This document shows, piece by piece, positions 47,844-57,484 of a stretch of DNA of 64,000 bases. The notes beneath the pieces are model-generated. The model did no database searches and was not told the DNA's origin. It saw nothing but the letters and a program-made list of their open reading frames with translations. Source of the DNA: Symsagittifera roscoffensis (taxonomy: Eukaryota > Xenacoelomorpha > Acoela > Convolutidae); the NCBI RefSeq assembly GCF_963678635.1, contig NC_087065.1, positions 36,975,888-37,039,887 on the forward strand, given 5' to 3'. Both the position numbers and the translations under genes were made by a program. Each line of letters opens with the position of its first letter. Positions within the stretch are counted from its first letter, which is position 1.

Positions 47844-48056
47844 TCAGTATATTCGTACATTAGAAAAAGCGAATCGCATTATCTTTTCGTTGCAATGTGG
47901 GCATGTGTCGCTGGGTTGTTCGCTCCTTGTGTTGTGTTGTCGCCCCCGCCCGATTGAGGCACTCGTCGCCGCCCCGCCAGTTCCTTGTGTGCTTCCAGGA
48001 ATTGTAACGTCATTAGGGTCCGAAGGAACGTGACAGTCCACAACCACGTAGAGACC
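47844..48056 (-). CDS. terminal exon of an unidentified minus-strand gene
   Basis: A good acceptor (AAAATTTCAG, read on the minus strand, next to 48056) is followed by an open frame of 70 codons to a stop: GLYVVVDCHVPSDPNDVTIP, then a Gly/Ser/Thr-rich stretch, then a Cys-X2-Cys motif (DTCPHCNEKI). Its GC content is higher than its surroundings. Upstream exons are not visible between here and the BEL element. The exon starts in phase 0, the same phase as the end of exon 2 of the GIY-YIG gene, and before the BEL insertion it would have lain only about 0.8 kb downstream of that gene. It could be an alternative 3' exon of it or a separate gene. Confidence 0.35.
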   Translation of the reverse strand, partial: GLYVVVDCHVPSDPNDVTIPGSTQGTGGAATSASIGRGRQHNTRSEQPSDTCPHCNEKIMRFAFSNVRIY

Positions 48057-48292
48057 CTGAAATTTTTCAAATGAATGTTTTCACATAATTCGTTTATGGA
48101 TGAAGAACATATAAACTCTTCAAGACTTTTAGCTTTTAAGTGAGCTAAATTGTACAGGAAAAAGTTTTCTCGCAATTTAGGGGCACTTATTTCAAACAAT
48201 TTTGGTATTATTTGCCTCATAGTGCACCAACTTATTCACTAGTGATTAAGTTGATGATAATCTTCCGGATTTCAAAGATGTCTCACAATACT

Positions 48293-48753
48293 TGTTGCAA
48301 TGCAAATGTAGAGTATAGAATGTAGAGTATAGATGCATATAAAACTGAACCAAAATGTAACAACAATAAGCACAGTTGGCCGAGTGGCCTAAGCTAACGC
48401 CGATTATACAGGTTAACAGTTGACGTAGGTTCGAGTCCCCCACCTGCCCATGTATTAGTATACTAAAAACGGGGGTTACATCCTATTTTAACTGTTTTTT
48501 GGTTCTAATTCGGTTCAGCCTTGATTAAGGTTGACCGCCAAAAAGAGCAATTTGTCTCAAGGACATTACCGACCGGTTCTTGTGGCTAGCTTGCGCCGTT
48601 TTGTACAAAAAACGGACAGATGCTAAAAATGTTATATGATGTTCAGATCAATAGAAATAATGCCGAAATTAATTTATTGACCGAGTTATTTGCCGAGAAA
48701 TATCTCTTATTAATTTAACGAATTTGGATCAGTTTTGGAGATTAGCGAGCATA
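48293..48753 (+). repeat. 5' LTR of the BEL/Pao element
   Basis: 461 bp, ending either at CAT or CATA depending on whether the target duplication is 6 or 5 bp. It contains a TATA-like box (48338-48344, TATAAAA) 45 bp from the left edge, followed by a tRNA-like segment (48370-48450). No AATAAA polyadenylation signal was found. Confidence 0.95.
48370..48450 (+). other. tRNA-like segment in the 5' LTR
   Basis: TTGGCCGAGTGGCCTAAGC is a near-ideal A box of Leu/Ser-type tRNAs, and GGTTCGAGTCC is a near-ideal B box about 45 bases later. It ends CCTGCCCA. The acceptor strands (GCACAGT with ACCTGCC) pair poorly and the T stem has two mismatches, so this is not a standard functional tRNA gene, but the internal pol III promoter boxes are intact. 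The same segment is at 57543-57623. Confidence 0.6.
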
Positions 48754-48757
48754 TTTT

Positions 48758-48775
48758 TGGCGCCCCACAAGGGAC
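48758..48775 (+). other. primer-binding site candidate of the BEL/Pao element
   Basis: TGGCGCCCCACAAGGGAC begins four bases after the 5' LTR. It starts with TGG, as expected for pairing to the CCA end of a tRNA primer. The specific tRNA was not identified. Confidence 0.6.
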
Positions 48776-50053
48776 ACGAGCGTTTGTTTTTGTTCCGCCT
48801 CTCGTTCTTTTGAAATACGCTGAGAATATCGCAGCGACGAAAAACACGGAGAATCTCGCAGTAAATTCACAGCAGGATTTCCGAGAGCAGCAGACATTTG
48901 TTTGCAAGAACATCAGAGGCCGCTGCAGCGTGACCAACTGCAGAGACATCTAAGCACAGATGCACTAGAGTTCGATTCCTTTCCCGACAACTTCATCTTC
49001 GTGGTGACCATTCCTTTTCCGTAGTGCACACAACAGAACAATTTCCTGTAACCATACAACCCACAAGACTGATTGATGAGTAGCAGATCATGTGTTGCAG
49101 ATTACTGAGGTGCAGATAAGATTGAGGCCTACCGAGAAATTCAAGTGTCGATTGAGTTGTCAAGCGCAGACCAGCTACAGACGTTTTGTGGAAGTGATAG
49201 AAGCAATCATGGAACAACTTCTCTGCGTCTGGCCGATGGTTTGACAACCCGAAACCGGTGTCGCCAGTCTCCAATTAAAACTGTAAGACTCGACTAGTTT
49301 AAGACTCTCATATTGTGCTATAAAATTTTATACGCTGTCATACATCTTGAAAAATTTTTCCGCAAGCTAGCCCCCGGTAATTTTTCTCAATACCCAAAAA
49401 TTTTGGACAGTTCCGTTGAACTGAAATATCTTAGTCGGTACATAGACAAACTGACTTGACATTTTTTCTCGATACCAAAAATTTTTGGATATATGTGAAC
49501 GGAATATTAATCAGTGAAATCGGAACATAGACAAGAGGTACTGGACTAGTTTTTTGGGTTGGTTTATGACTCGAACCTGCTGACCAAAATTTTCTGAAAA
49601 ATTTTGTATAAAAAGTAAAAAAATTGCCAAAAAATCCTCAAAACGTCTCCAGAACTCTGCGAAACTGTGCTGTAAGATGACACCAACCTTATATTAAGTG
49701 GTCTGGTAGCGAAATATCAGGCAAATTAAGTTGAGTTTTTTCATCCTCAGGTTTCTTCCGCGTGTGTTGTTGGAACTTAACCAATTTGCCTGATCCCCCA
49801 CCCACCATTGGTGAAACTGAAAGCCAGTTCGCTTCGAGTAAAACAAAGCCGTTTCAGCCCGTCATATTATTGACTTCGTTGCGTGACAGTAAAGTTAAGT
49901 GGTCAGGTACGGTGATATTAAGTGAGTTAAGTTGAATTCTTTCATCCTCAGGTTTACTCCGTGTGTGTTGTTGGAGTTCAACCGACCTACTTAATTTTCC
50001 AACCCCATTGGTACTTAAGCGTAACGAAGCCGTCGCATAGGTCCCCTAAGTGT
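48776..50053 (+). other. BEL/Pao leader with internal direct repeat
   Basis: About 1.3 kb without a convincing ORF. Two related blocks of about 100 bp, near 49676-49795 and 49888-50015 (offset about 210), each contain TTTTCATCCTCAGGTTT or close variants, which resembles a splice acceptor (CCTCAG), followed by GTGTGTTGTTGGA. The second acceptor lies about 100 bp upstream of the leader ORF start. They may serve splicing of a subgenomic RNA; this is inference. Confidence 0.5.
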
Positions 50054-50698
50054 ATGGTATTCATTCTAGGAGCTAGTTCTTTGGATCACGCGCTCCGAAA
50101 ACTTCCCGCTCCGTCCCAGAAGCGCGTCAAAGATACTTGCTTTACGAAGCCAGGTTTAAGTTTGAACTTTAACGCTAGGGACTCTCAGAAAACAATACAG
50201 TACTACCTTCATCACTACTTGTCGCACCGTAACGACCTCGTAATTTGGCACGACGCCATAAATAACTCGATAAGTAGGCACCGCAGCAACAATAACCGCA
50301 AGCTGAGTAGTGAGCAACTTGTCAATTTGTTATTAAGGTATAGGACAAACATTTGTGCGATCGTATACTGTAGACGCAACGGAACCGAGGATATAGAGGA
50401 AAGTTTAGGTTCAACAGGTATTCTCATTCTCAACGTCGTTAAAGACTTTATCTCTAAGCGTAAGGCTAAGGACCAGGTACTAATTGAGAAGTACAAAGAG
50501 CTTCACCAGCCTCCTTCCCTTGAGTTAAAGACTCTCCTCCTTCTAAGGCGTTATAGCGCTAATCTTAACATCCTTAAGACACGTAAGAAGCGAAACCGCT
50601 TACCCCTCAAAGCTCGGAAAGCTATAAGAAATAGGCTTCAGGTAGAAGCTTTGAGACGTCAAGTTCCCCCGTCTTGTAAGCTAATGTTGATTTACTAA
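50054..50698 (+). CDS. leader ORF of the BEL/Pao element, unknown family (214 aa)
   Basis: An ATG-initiated frame ending 93 bp before the Gag-Pol ATG, in the same reading frame but separated by several stops. It begins MVFILGASSLDHALRKL. Residues around 61-72 read DLVIWHDAINNS, followed near residue 100 by TNICAIVYCRRNG and then a hydrophobic GILILNVVKDF, ending in a strongly Lys/Arg-rich C-terminus. The small-residue turn after a buried strand (ILGASS) and the WHDxxNN motif recall blocks I and III of SGNH-type hydrolases, a fold found in some LINE ORFs, but key residues are not conclusive. It is not a Gag, protease or env that I recognise. No signal peptide or transmembrane segment is seen. 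Its open frame in a young element suggests function. Confidence 0.6.
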   Translation: MVFILGASSLDHALRKLPAPSQKRVKDTCFTKPGLSLNFNARDSQKTIQYYLHHYLSHRNDLVIWHDAINNSISRHRSNNNRKLSSEQLVNLLLRYRTNICAIVYCRRNGTEDIEESLGSTGILILNVVKDFISKRKAKDQVLIEKYKELHQPPSLELKTLLLLRRYSANLNILKTRKKRNRLPLKARKAIRNRLQVEALRRQVPPSCKLMLIY

Positions 50699-50791
50699 TG
50701 CAAATTTGATTACATACCAAAACAGTATCTCATTTTATTGATTGTTTTCTATAAGTGAGCATCCGTAGAATATTGTCAATTTGTGAAAAAC

Positions 50792-53700
50792 ATGGACGAA
50801 AAATTCCAAAGTAAGATACGCAAGTTATTCGAAACCCGTCTAAATCTAGAAAATGAGCTGCTTAAAGGTCACTCATTATTACTTGAGTACATTGAGAATA
50901 ATAGTCGCACTACAAAAATTGATAATGCTGTTTACAAATGTAAAATTGCGTTGGAAAAAGCTGTCGACGTCAATGAGCAATTAATTAGGTTAGCGGGAAA
51001 AACAGAAAATCCTGAAAAAATTATTGCTCAGCAAGACCTTTGGCTTAAGAAAGTAACCGAAATGAACGATAAAGTAATGCACGAAGCTCAGAGTTACAAG
51101 ATGAGCCTTGAACCTTCGTCATTTCCAGCAGCCGGCATTACAGGGAGCAAGGGATCTTTACAACAAACTAGGTCTGAGACATCCTCACACTCGCACAAAA
51201 CAAGTGATTCAGCAGCACGAGTATCTGAAAACAGGTCTAAGGTCTCTAATAAGTCTAAGGATAGTAGAAAGCTTGACTCACATAAGTCTGATAAATCTGC
51301 TTCCACTCGTCATACGTCGACTGTTCGCACTATGTCATCAAGTGAGAAACGGCATGAGTTAGCTTTAGTAAAACGACGCCATGAGGAGCTGGAAAGGCAG
51401 TATCAAGTATCTTTAAGACTTAAAGAGCAAGAGAACCGTCTTAAGTTTGAACAAAGTCAGCTGGAACTAGAGCAATTGGCTGAAAATCATAAAAAGCAAC
51501 TAATTGAAATGGAATTGAAAGCGTTTGAACTTGAGGACAGTTCATCTGAGGTTAGCGAGAAGGTAGCGGAAAGTAACTTAACAGGAGTAAGTCAACCTAT
51601 TTCAAAGGTAGCAACCGATCGAACTAATGATTGGGTAGACTCTGTTAGTTCACAAGCACCTCCCGACGTTGCTAGTGCGCCAGGTTTGCAGGCCTTCACT
51701 CATGTACCCGTTTCGTCAGGACCGACGACTTCCGCCCTCCTTGCTCATGCAATTCACACCAGTAATAGTCATAACCATGAGCACACAGCATTGAGTGACC
51801 CTGGAATCCATAGTTATGGACATCGGGCTATGCCTCAATTTGGCAGTGCAAGCCGTTTGCCATTGCAAGCTTCTGTTTCATTCCCAGCCTCTGTTCCATT
51901 CCCAGTTAACAATATGCATTCTAGTGCACACGTGCTACCACCACCGTCTGCTGTTCCTTTACAGACCATGAGTTCAAACATAACTAATGGTAGTTTTGCC
52001 ATCGCGCAACCGGAATCATTACCTGTCCCAATGTTACCGGCCCAACCCGGTTCTGGTTTTGTTTCTTTGTCGCCTGCATTTGCTGGCGGTGGCTTCTCAT
52101 CTTCTGGAGTAAACCCAACGCCGGTTTTCTTTTCGGCACCTAATTGCCATGCAGCGCCAGTCCAGACGCAACATAATCTTCCCTTTGTTCCGCATACTGT
52201 GTCACCTAGTATCAACGATTACTACACAAGTGATGCAAACTTATGGCGATTGGCAGCTACAACTCCAATCGTCACGCCTGCTCAGTGTTGTAATGCTGGA
52301 AACATTTTTTCTAATGTGACAACTATTGTCCCATCGTGTAACACCGCCTCTCCGTATACTAGTGGTGGGACTGTGTATTTTAATACTCCCCCAGTTCATC
52401 CACAACATGTTCCGCATTTTGTCAATCAAACTAATACTGGTTATCAGCCAGTCAACGAGGACTACGCACCGTCTCCCGCTTATCCGAACCAAGGTTGTTC
52501 ATCGGATCGACCTCTCTCCGCTCGTGAATTGGTGGAATTATTGATGCATAGCCGCAAAGATCATCTTCCTGAATGGAAGTTAGCCCAGTTTGACGGCAAC
52601 CCGTTAAACTGGCACGAATGGTTTGGTCAGTTTAAGTCCACCGTTGATTCCGCTGTTCTCACCGATGATACGAAATTGACATACTTAAAAACGCTCGTCA
52701 CAGGCAAAGCAAAAACCGCAATTGCGGAGTTTAGTTATAGTGGCGTTATGTACAAGGATGCACTGGCCACCTTGCAACGGAAGTTTGGGCAACCACATGC
52801 CATTGTTGGTGCGCATCTTGATAAGCTGAATACTTTTCCTCCACTTAAGATGCACAATTCGGAAAATGTCATTAGTTTCTCCTCTGCCATATCTGGCCTC
52901 GTAGCAGTTTTCAAATCATTGTCTTTCAACGATGATCTAAAGAGTGTTAACCTGTTAAACCAAGCTGTTAGTAAACTTCCGCCTAACCTCAAGGAGGCTT
53001 GGTCGATGCATACTGTTAGACATAATTGGCAGCGACCAACGCTCTTAGACTTTAACAACTGGTTGAAAGAAAAGGCCGAGGGGCATGAAAGATTACGTTT
53101 ACTCAGCTCTAAGGCAAAAAATGAAGAACCGGTTAAACCAAAAACAACCAAAGTTTTTGCAGCCAATAGCCAGGTAACTAGTAAGGCTCAGGATAAGTCT
53201 CAGGATAAGTCTAAGTTTCCGCCGTGCGTTTTGTGTAAGGGTAGTCATGCATTGTGGAATTGTGCTGTTTTTAAGGAAAAGCATGCTACTCAGCGAGCAA
53301 AATACGTAGCTGAACAGAAACTTTGCTTCGCTTGCCTCAATGGCAATCATAGTTTCCGGCAATGTTCTAGAGCAAAAAAGTGCCCGAAGCCAGAGTGTGA
53401 TAGCACACATAATGTCTTGCTCCATGGAGCCGAAAGAATATTTCCTCGGAAGGAAAATTCAAATGTCTCGAATAAGGCTGGAACAAACAAATCCAAGGAG
53501 AATTTAAACACTTCCACCCATGCCGCTGTTAGTGATGTACTTGACATTGAATCTTCTAAAGGGTTGTTGCCAATTGCAACACTTGGTGTATCCTCGGATG
53601 TAACCAGTCTCCTGACGTTGGTTCTTTGTGATAGTGCATCGACTCACTCCTGGGTGTCTTCGTCACTCGTAAAGCGTCTCGGCTTAGTAGGGGAGCCCGT

Positions 53701-56700
53701 TAACTTGTCAATTAGTGGTTTCAATTCGACCACCGTTGTTGAGACTCAGAGAGTCAAGTTTACAGTTTCCTCCGAGCCGAATAATAGTGATTTCGTATTT
53801 TCTCTCTGTGCATATGTTAAAGACAGTATTCGGATTGGTTCCGAATTAATCAATATTGCTGATTTGCAGAATAAATATCCACAATTAGCACCTATTAAGC
53901 CCATTCAATATACTTATGAGGACGTTGAAATTATTATCGGACAAGACTACTACCACGCCGTTAGACCCATTGAGTTCATCTTGGGAGATGATAAAAACTC
54001 ACCGTGTTCCGTTCGCCTACCGATAGGTTGGGTCTTAAGTGGTCCGTTGCCGCCGTCCGGTAATTCTACTTCTTCGTGTTTCAAGTGTGTTGTTGAAGAT
54101 TCTTCTCTGACCGACCAGATAAAATCCTGGTACGAGTTGGAATCGTATGGTGCTTTCAAACAAGTCGATGCCCGTTCCGCCGCGGATAAACATGCTTTAT
54201 CCATCCTCAATTCTGAAACCGTTCACAATGGCGAAAGATACATTGTGCCTATGCTTTGGATTGATAGTAATGTCAGTCTACCAAACAATTATTACTCGTC
54301 ACTCGCCCAATTTAAATCATTGGAGAGAAGGTTAAGTAAAGACCCTGAGCTGCGCGAAAGATACACAGAAACAATTAGAGAGGACATTAGGAAAGGCTAT
54401 GTCGTTACCGTCGAACCGCATGATCCACGTAAGCGTTCCGATCGCGAGTGGTATCTTCCGCACCATCCCGTCGTAAATCCGAATAAGCCGGGTAAGGTGC
54501 GCCGAGTCCTTAATGGGGCTTCTAAGTTTCACGGCACATCCTTAAATAAGTCCTTATTGGTGGGTCCTGACCTACTCCAAAATTTAATTTTTGTGCTTTT
54601 GCGATTCCGTCAACATAAGTACGCCGTCTCCGCGGATATAGAGGGTATGTTCCTCCAGGTAGGAGTCCTTGCCCGCGATCAAATTTCGCTCCGTTTTTTG
54701 TGGCGGGAGGATACCACTTCCGATGTGGTAGTTCATCAGTACACTCGCCATATATTCGGCGCACGGGATTCACCTACGTGCGCCAATTTCGCGTTGCAAA
54801 AAACAGCAACTGATAATATGTCCACATACCCTGAGGCCGCCTCAGTCGTAAATGAAAAGTTTTACATGGACGATTACTTGGATTCATTCGAGAACGTTAC
54901 CCAAGCAATTAAAACTAGTCGCGATTTGGTTTCCTTACTAAAATTGGGAGGATTTAATTTGACTAAATTTGTCAGTAATGCTGATGAAATCACTTCAGCA
55001 ATGAACCCCGAGGAATCCGAAACCTCATCTTCACCCATCAAGGAAATATGTAACGGTGCCGAACGATCATCACACGTCTTAGGTCTTAAGTGGGACCATG
55101 TGAAAGACACATTGGTTGTTAGCAGAGGCGTGGATCGTCCTCTCGATAAAGCAATAACTCAACGAACCGTCTTGAGTTTCGTCTCTTCTGTGTTTGACCC
55201 TGTTGGGTTAGTAGCTCCATACACAGTTAGGGCCCGTCTTTTACTGAAAGATATTTGGAAAATCAGTGGTCAAAGTTGGGACGACGAATTGCCAGAAGAC
55301 ATAAGAGATAAGTTTCTCGAGTGGCACTCCGGTCTCCCTCTCTTAGGGCAATTGACTATTCCCCGTTGTTACTTCACAGAGCCTGTTGATCAAATTGAGC
55401 TCCACATGTTCGGTGATAGCTCGCAGGACGTTTTCTGTGCTGTTGGTTTTTTGCGTGCGCGACTCGCGAGCTCGCATAAAACTCAAATATCCTTCATCTT
55501 TGGTAAAGCTCGCGTTGCGCCCATGAAAGCGCTATCGATACCGAAGCTAGAGCTTCAAGCTGCTCTGCTCGCCACACGACTAAAAGATGATATACTGACC
55601 GCCCTTACCGTCTCTATTAATCATGTCTTTATGTGGACAGATAGTACAACAGTTTTGCAGTGGCTAAACTCCACTGAAAAATTACCTGTATTCGTCGCTA
55701 ATCGTGTCGGCGAAATCCTCGAGTCGACCACTATTGATGAGTGGCACCATGTTCTGAGCGGCGATAATCCAGCTGATACCGGTACGCGGGGGATTTCTTC
55801 GGAAGCCCTCAAGGATAGCAGCTGGGTTATTGGTCCGAGCATTCTCAGGACTACTGATTGGCCGTTTTTACCCGACGAACGTGTAATCAATAAAATTCGT
55901 TTGAAGGGTCCTTCTTGTGATGTTGATAATTGCTTGGAGACATCATCTTCCTTCGTCACCGATGTCACATCAATAAAACATCCCGAACACGGGTTCAATT
56001 GGGAAAGGTTCAGTTCCTTTACAAGATATAAACGAGTAGTCGCTTTTATGTTGAGGGTGTTGCCTTCACATAAGCATTTTCGTGGTAAAGACTTACGAAT
56101 CACCGACCCCACTGAACTTGATATTGCAGAAAGCAAACTGATTCATCTTGCTCAGATGGAATCCTTTCCCGTTGAGTTAAAAACACTCACCGCTGGCAAA
56201 CCTATTAAGAATAGTAGTAAAATTGCCACATACTCGCCATTTATTGGTCCCGCTGGAATCATTCGTTCCACCGGACGGATTGTGCGCTTAGTGGATACCG
56301 AGTTTGATACTAAGCACCCAATAATACTCGATGCCCGACATACCTTAGTTCGTTTGTTGGCCCGCAGCCTCCACCATAAGCATTTTCATCAAGGATTAGA
56401 TTACATGCGCTCCGTTTTAAATATGAAATTTGCAATACTTGGGTTGCGTCGACTACTTCGGTCTGTCGAAAATCAATGTGTGACATGCCGTAAACGCAAA
56501 GCAAGTACCATCCAGCCAATTATGTCCGATTTACCGGTCGAACGTCTCGGATACAAGCAACCACCCTTCAATCATACGGGTGTGGATTACTTTGGACCGC
56601 TTTACGTTCCGGTTCGCAGAAGCACGGAAAAAAGATGGGGATTCCTTTTTACTTGCCTCACCACCAGGGCTGTACACCTTGAGATTGTACCGTCTCTGGA

Positions 56701-57484
56701 CACCAGTTCGTGTGTCATGGGCATTGAACGGTTCGTTGCGCGCCGTGGTACGCCAAGCACAATCTGGTCGGATAATGGCACGAACTTCGTTGGTGCGGAA
56801 AAGGAATTACTTGCCTGCATCAAGAGCTGGAATGGCATGGCTCCGACCATTTTTGCACACAAAGGTGTTACTTGGAAATTTAACCCGCCAGGCGCACCCC
56901 ATCATGGCGGCTCCTGGGAACGCCTCGTCCGAAGCGTGAAGCGCGTGCTGTACGATATCCTAGGCAGTAGGCGAGTCACTGAAGAGGTGTTAGGAACAAC
57001 ACTCTGCTTAGTTGAACAGGCTTTGAATTCGAGGCCAATCACTCCCGTTAGTACCGATTCACGTGAGTTAGAAGCGTTAACCCCAAACCATTTTTTGCTT
57101 GGACAACATGCCACAAGCTTTCCTTCGCTTTTACCCGGGGAGCACTTCGATCACAAGAAAAGGTACGTGCGAGCGCAGTCATATGCTAACGCGATTTGGT
57201 CTCGTTGGCTTCGAGAATATGTTCCCTCGCTGAATAAGCGTGTCAAGTGGCACACTCATTCTGACTTCACTCTTAAAACAGGCGATCTCGTGTGGGTGAT
57301 TGAGCCCGATAGTCCGCGTGGGTACTACCCTCTCGCCCGAATCGTCAAGCTAAACTACGGACAGGACGGTTGCGCCCGATCCGCCCTTGTCAGGACCGCA
57401 ACCCGTGAAGTCACGCGGCCGACCGTTAAGCTCGCTCCGGTTCTTCCTTCTTCAGGGGGGGAGGATGTTGCAATGCAAATGTAG
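50792..57484 (+). CDS. BEL/Pao Gag-Pol polyprotein (2230 aa)
   Basis: Start at ATG 50792 (the open frame extends to a GTG three codons earlier). Order of parts: coiled-coil N-terminus (1-270, Lys/Glu-rich); Pro/His/Ser-rich linker (270-590); DUF1759-like capsid region (about 594-736, starting EWKLAQFDGNPLNWHEW); zinc knuckles CVLCKGSHALWNC (812-824) and CFACLNGNHSFRQC (about 846); protease with DSAST (947-951, DSA in place of DSG); reverse transcriptase with YMDD (1358-1361); Pao-type RNase H with catalytic Asp in FGDSS (1542), then ELQ, WTDS and NPAD; integrase zinc domain (1850-1905); integrase core with Asp1932, Asp1994 and Glu2043; DUF5641-like C-terminus (about 2139-2225). All catalytic residues are present and no frameshift is seen. 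The stop codon lies inside the 3' LTR. Confidence 0.95.
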   Translation: MDEKFQSKIRKLFETRLNLENELLKGHSLLLEYIENNSRTTKIDNAVYKCKIALEKAVDVNEQLIRLAGKTENPEKIIAQQDLWLKKVTEMNDKVMHEAQSYKMSLEPSSFPAAGITGSKGSLQQTRSETSSHSHKTSDSAARVSENRSKVSNKSKDSRKLDSHKSDKSASTRHTSTVRTMSSSEKRHELALVKRRHEELERQYQVSLRLKEQENRLKFEQSQLELEQLAENHKKQLIEMELKAFELEDSSSEVSEKVAESNLTGVSQPISKVATDRTNDWVDSVSSQAPPDVASAPGLQAFTHVPVSSGPTTSALLAHAIHTSNSHNHEHTALSDPGIHSYGHRAMPQFGSASRLPLQASVSFPASVPFPVNNMHSSAHVLPPPSAVPLQTMSSNITNGSFAIAQPESLPVPMLPAQPGSGFVSLSPAFAGGGFSSSGVNPTPVFFSAPNCHAAPVQTQHNLPFVPHTVSPSINDYYTSDANLWRLAATTPIVTPAQCCNAGNIFSNVTTIVPSCNTASPYTSGGTVYFNTPPVHPQHVPHFVNQTNTGYQPVNEDYAPSPAYPNQGCSSDRPLSARELVELLMHSRKDHLPEWKLAQFDGNPLNWHEWFGQFKSTVDSAVLTDDTKLTYLKTLVTGKAKTAIAEFSYSGVMYKDALATLQRKFGQPHAIVGAHLDKLNTFPPLKMHNSENVISFSSAISGLVAVFKSLSFNDDLKSVNLLNQAVSKLPPNLKEAWSMHTVRHNWQRPTLLDFNNWLKEKAEGHERLRLLSSKAKNEEPVKPKTTKVFAANSQVTSKAQDKSQDKSKFPPCVLCKGSHALWNCAVFKEKHATQRAKYVAEQKLCFACLNGNHSFRQCSRAKKCPKPECDSTHNVLLHGAERIFPRKENSNVSNKAGTNKSKENLNTSTHAAVSDVLDIESSKGLLPIATLGVSSDVTSLLTLVLCDSASTHSWVSSSLVKRLGLVGEPVNLSISGFNSTTVVETQRVKFTVSSEPNNSDFVFSLCAYVKDSIRIGSELINIADLQNKYPQLAPIKPIQYTYEDVEIIIGQDYYHAVRPIEFILGDDKNSPCSVRLPIGWVLSGPLPPSGNSTSSCFKCVVEDSSLTDQIKSWYELESYGAFKQVDARSAADKHALSILNSETVHNGERYIVPMLWIDSNVSLPNNYYSSLAQFKSLERRLSKDPELRERYTETIREDIRKGYVVTVEPHDPRKRSDREWYLPHHPVVNPNKPGKVRRVLNGASKFHGTSLNKSLLVGPDLLQNLIFVLLRFRQHKYAVSADIEGMFLQVGVLARDQISLRFLWREDTTSDVVVHQYTRHIFGARDSPTCANFALQKTATDNMSTYPEAASVVNEKFYMDDYLDSFENVTQAIKTSRDLVSLLKLGGFNLTKFVSNADEITSAMNPEESETSSSPIKEICNGAERSSHVLGLKWDHVKDTLVVSRGVDRPLDKAITQRTVLSFVSSVFDPVGLVAPYTVRARLLLKDIWKISGQSWDDELPEDIRDKFLEWHSGLPLLGQLTIPRCYFTEPVDQIELHMFGDSSQDVFCAVGFLRARLASSHKTQISFIFGKARVAPMKALSIPKLELQAALLATRLKDDILTALTVSINHVFMWTDSTTVLQWLNSTEKLPVFVANRVGEILESTTIDEWHHVLSGDNPADTGTRGISSEALKDSSWVIGPSILRTTDWPFLPDERVINKIRLKGPSCDVDNCLETSSSFVTDVTSIKHPEHGFNWERFSSFTRYKRVVAFMLRVLPSHKHFRGKDLRITDPTELDIAESKLIHLAQMESFPVELKTLTAGKPIKNSSKIATYSPFIGPAGIIRSTGRIVRLVDTEFDTKHPIILDARHTLVRLLARSLHHKHFHQGLDYMRSVLNMKFAILGLRRLLRSVENQCVTCRKRKASTIQPIMSDLPVERLGYKQPPFNHTGVDYFGPLYVPVRRSTEKRWGFLFTCLTTRAVHLEIVPSLDTSSCVMGIERFVARRGTPSTIWSDNGTNFVGAEKELLACIKSWNGMAPTIFAHKGVTWKFNPPGAPHHGGSWERLVRSVKRVLYDILGSRRVTEEVLGTTLCLVEQALNSRPITPVSTDSRELEALTPNHFLLGQHATSFPSLLPGEHFDHKKRYVRAQSYANAIWSRWLREYVPSLNKRVKWHTHSDFTLKTGDLVWVIEPDSPRGYYPLARIVKLNYGQDGCARSALVRTATREVTRPTVKLAPVLPSSGGEDVAMQM
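57454..57465 (+). other. polypurine tract of the BEL/Pao element
   Basis: AGGGGGGGAGGA directly abuts the 3' LTR, the expected site for plus-strand priming. It also encodes the last residues of the polyprotein before the LTR-encoded end. Confidence 0.85.

Noticed and set aside
48370-48450. A genuine tRNA-Leu or tRNA-Ser gene
   Set aside because: The promoter boxes are good but acceptor and T stems mispair, no convincing anticodon stem is found, and the segment is duplicated only as part of the LTRs.
50783-50791. Start of the BEL polyprotein at GTG 50783
   Set aside because: An ATG three codons downstream (50792) is the more likely eukaryotic start.
51835-52215. Minus-strand open frames inside the BEL gag region (also near 52735-53166 and 55621-56136)
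   Set aside because: They are shadows of the plus-strand polyprotein, and no motif supports them.
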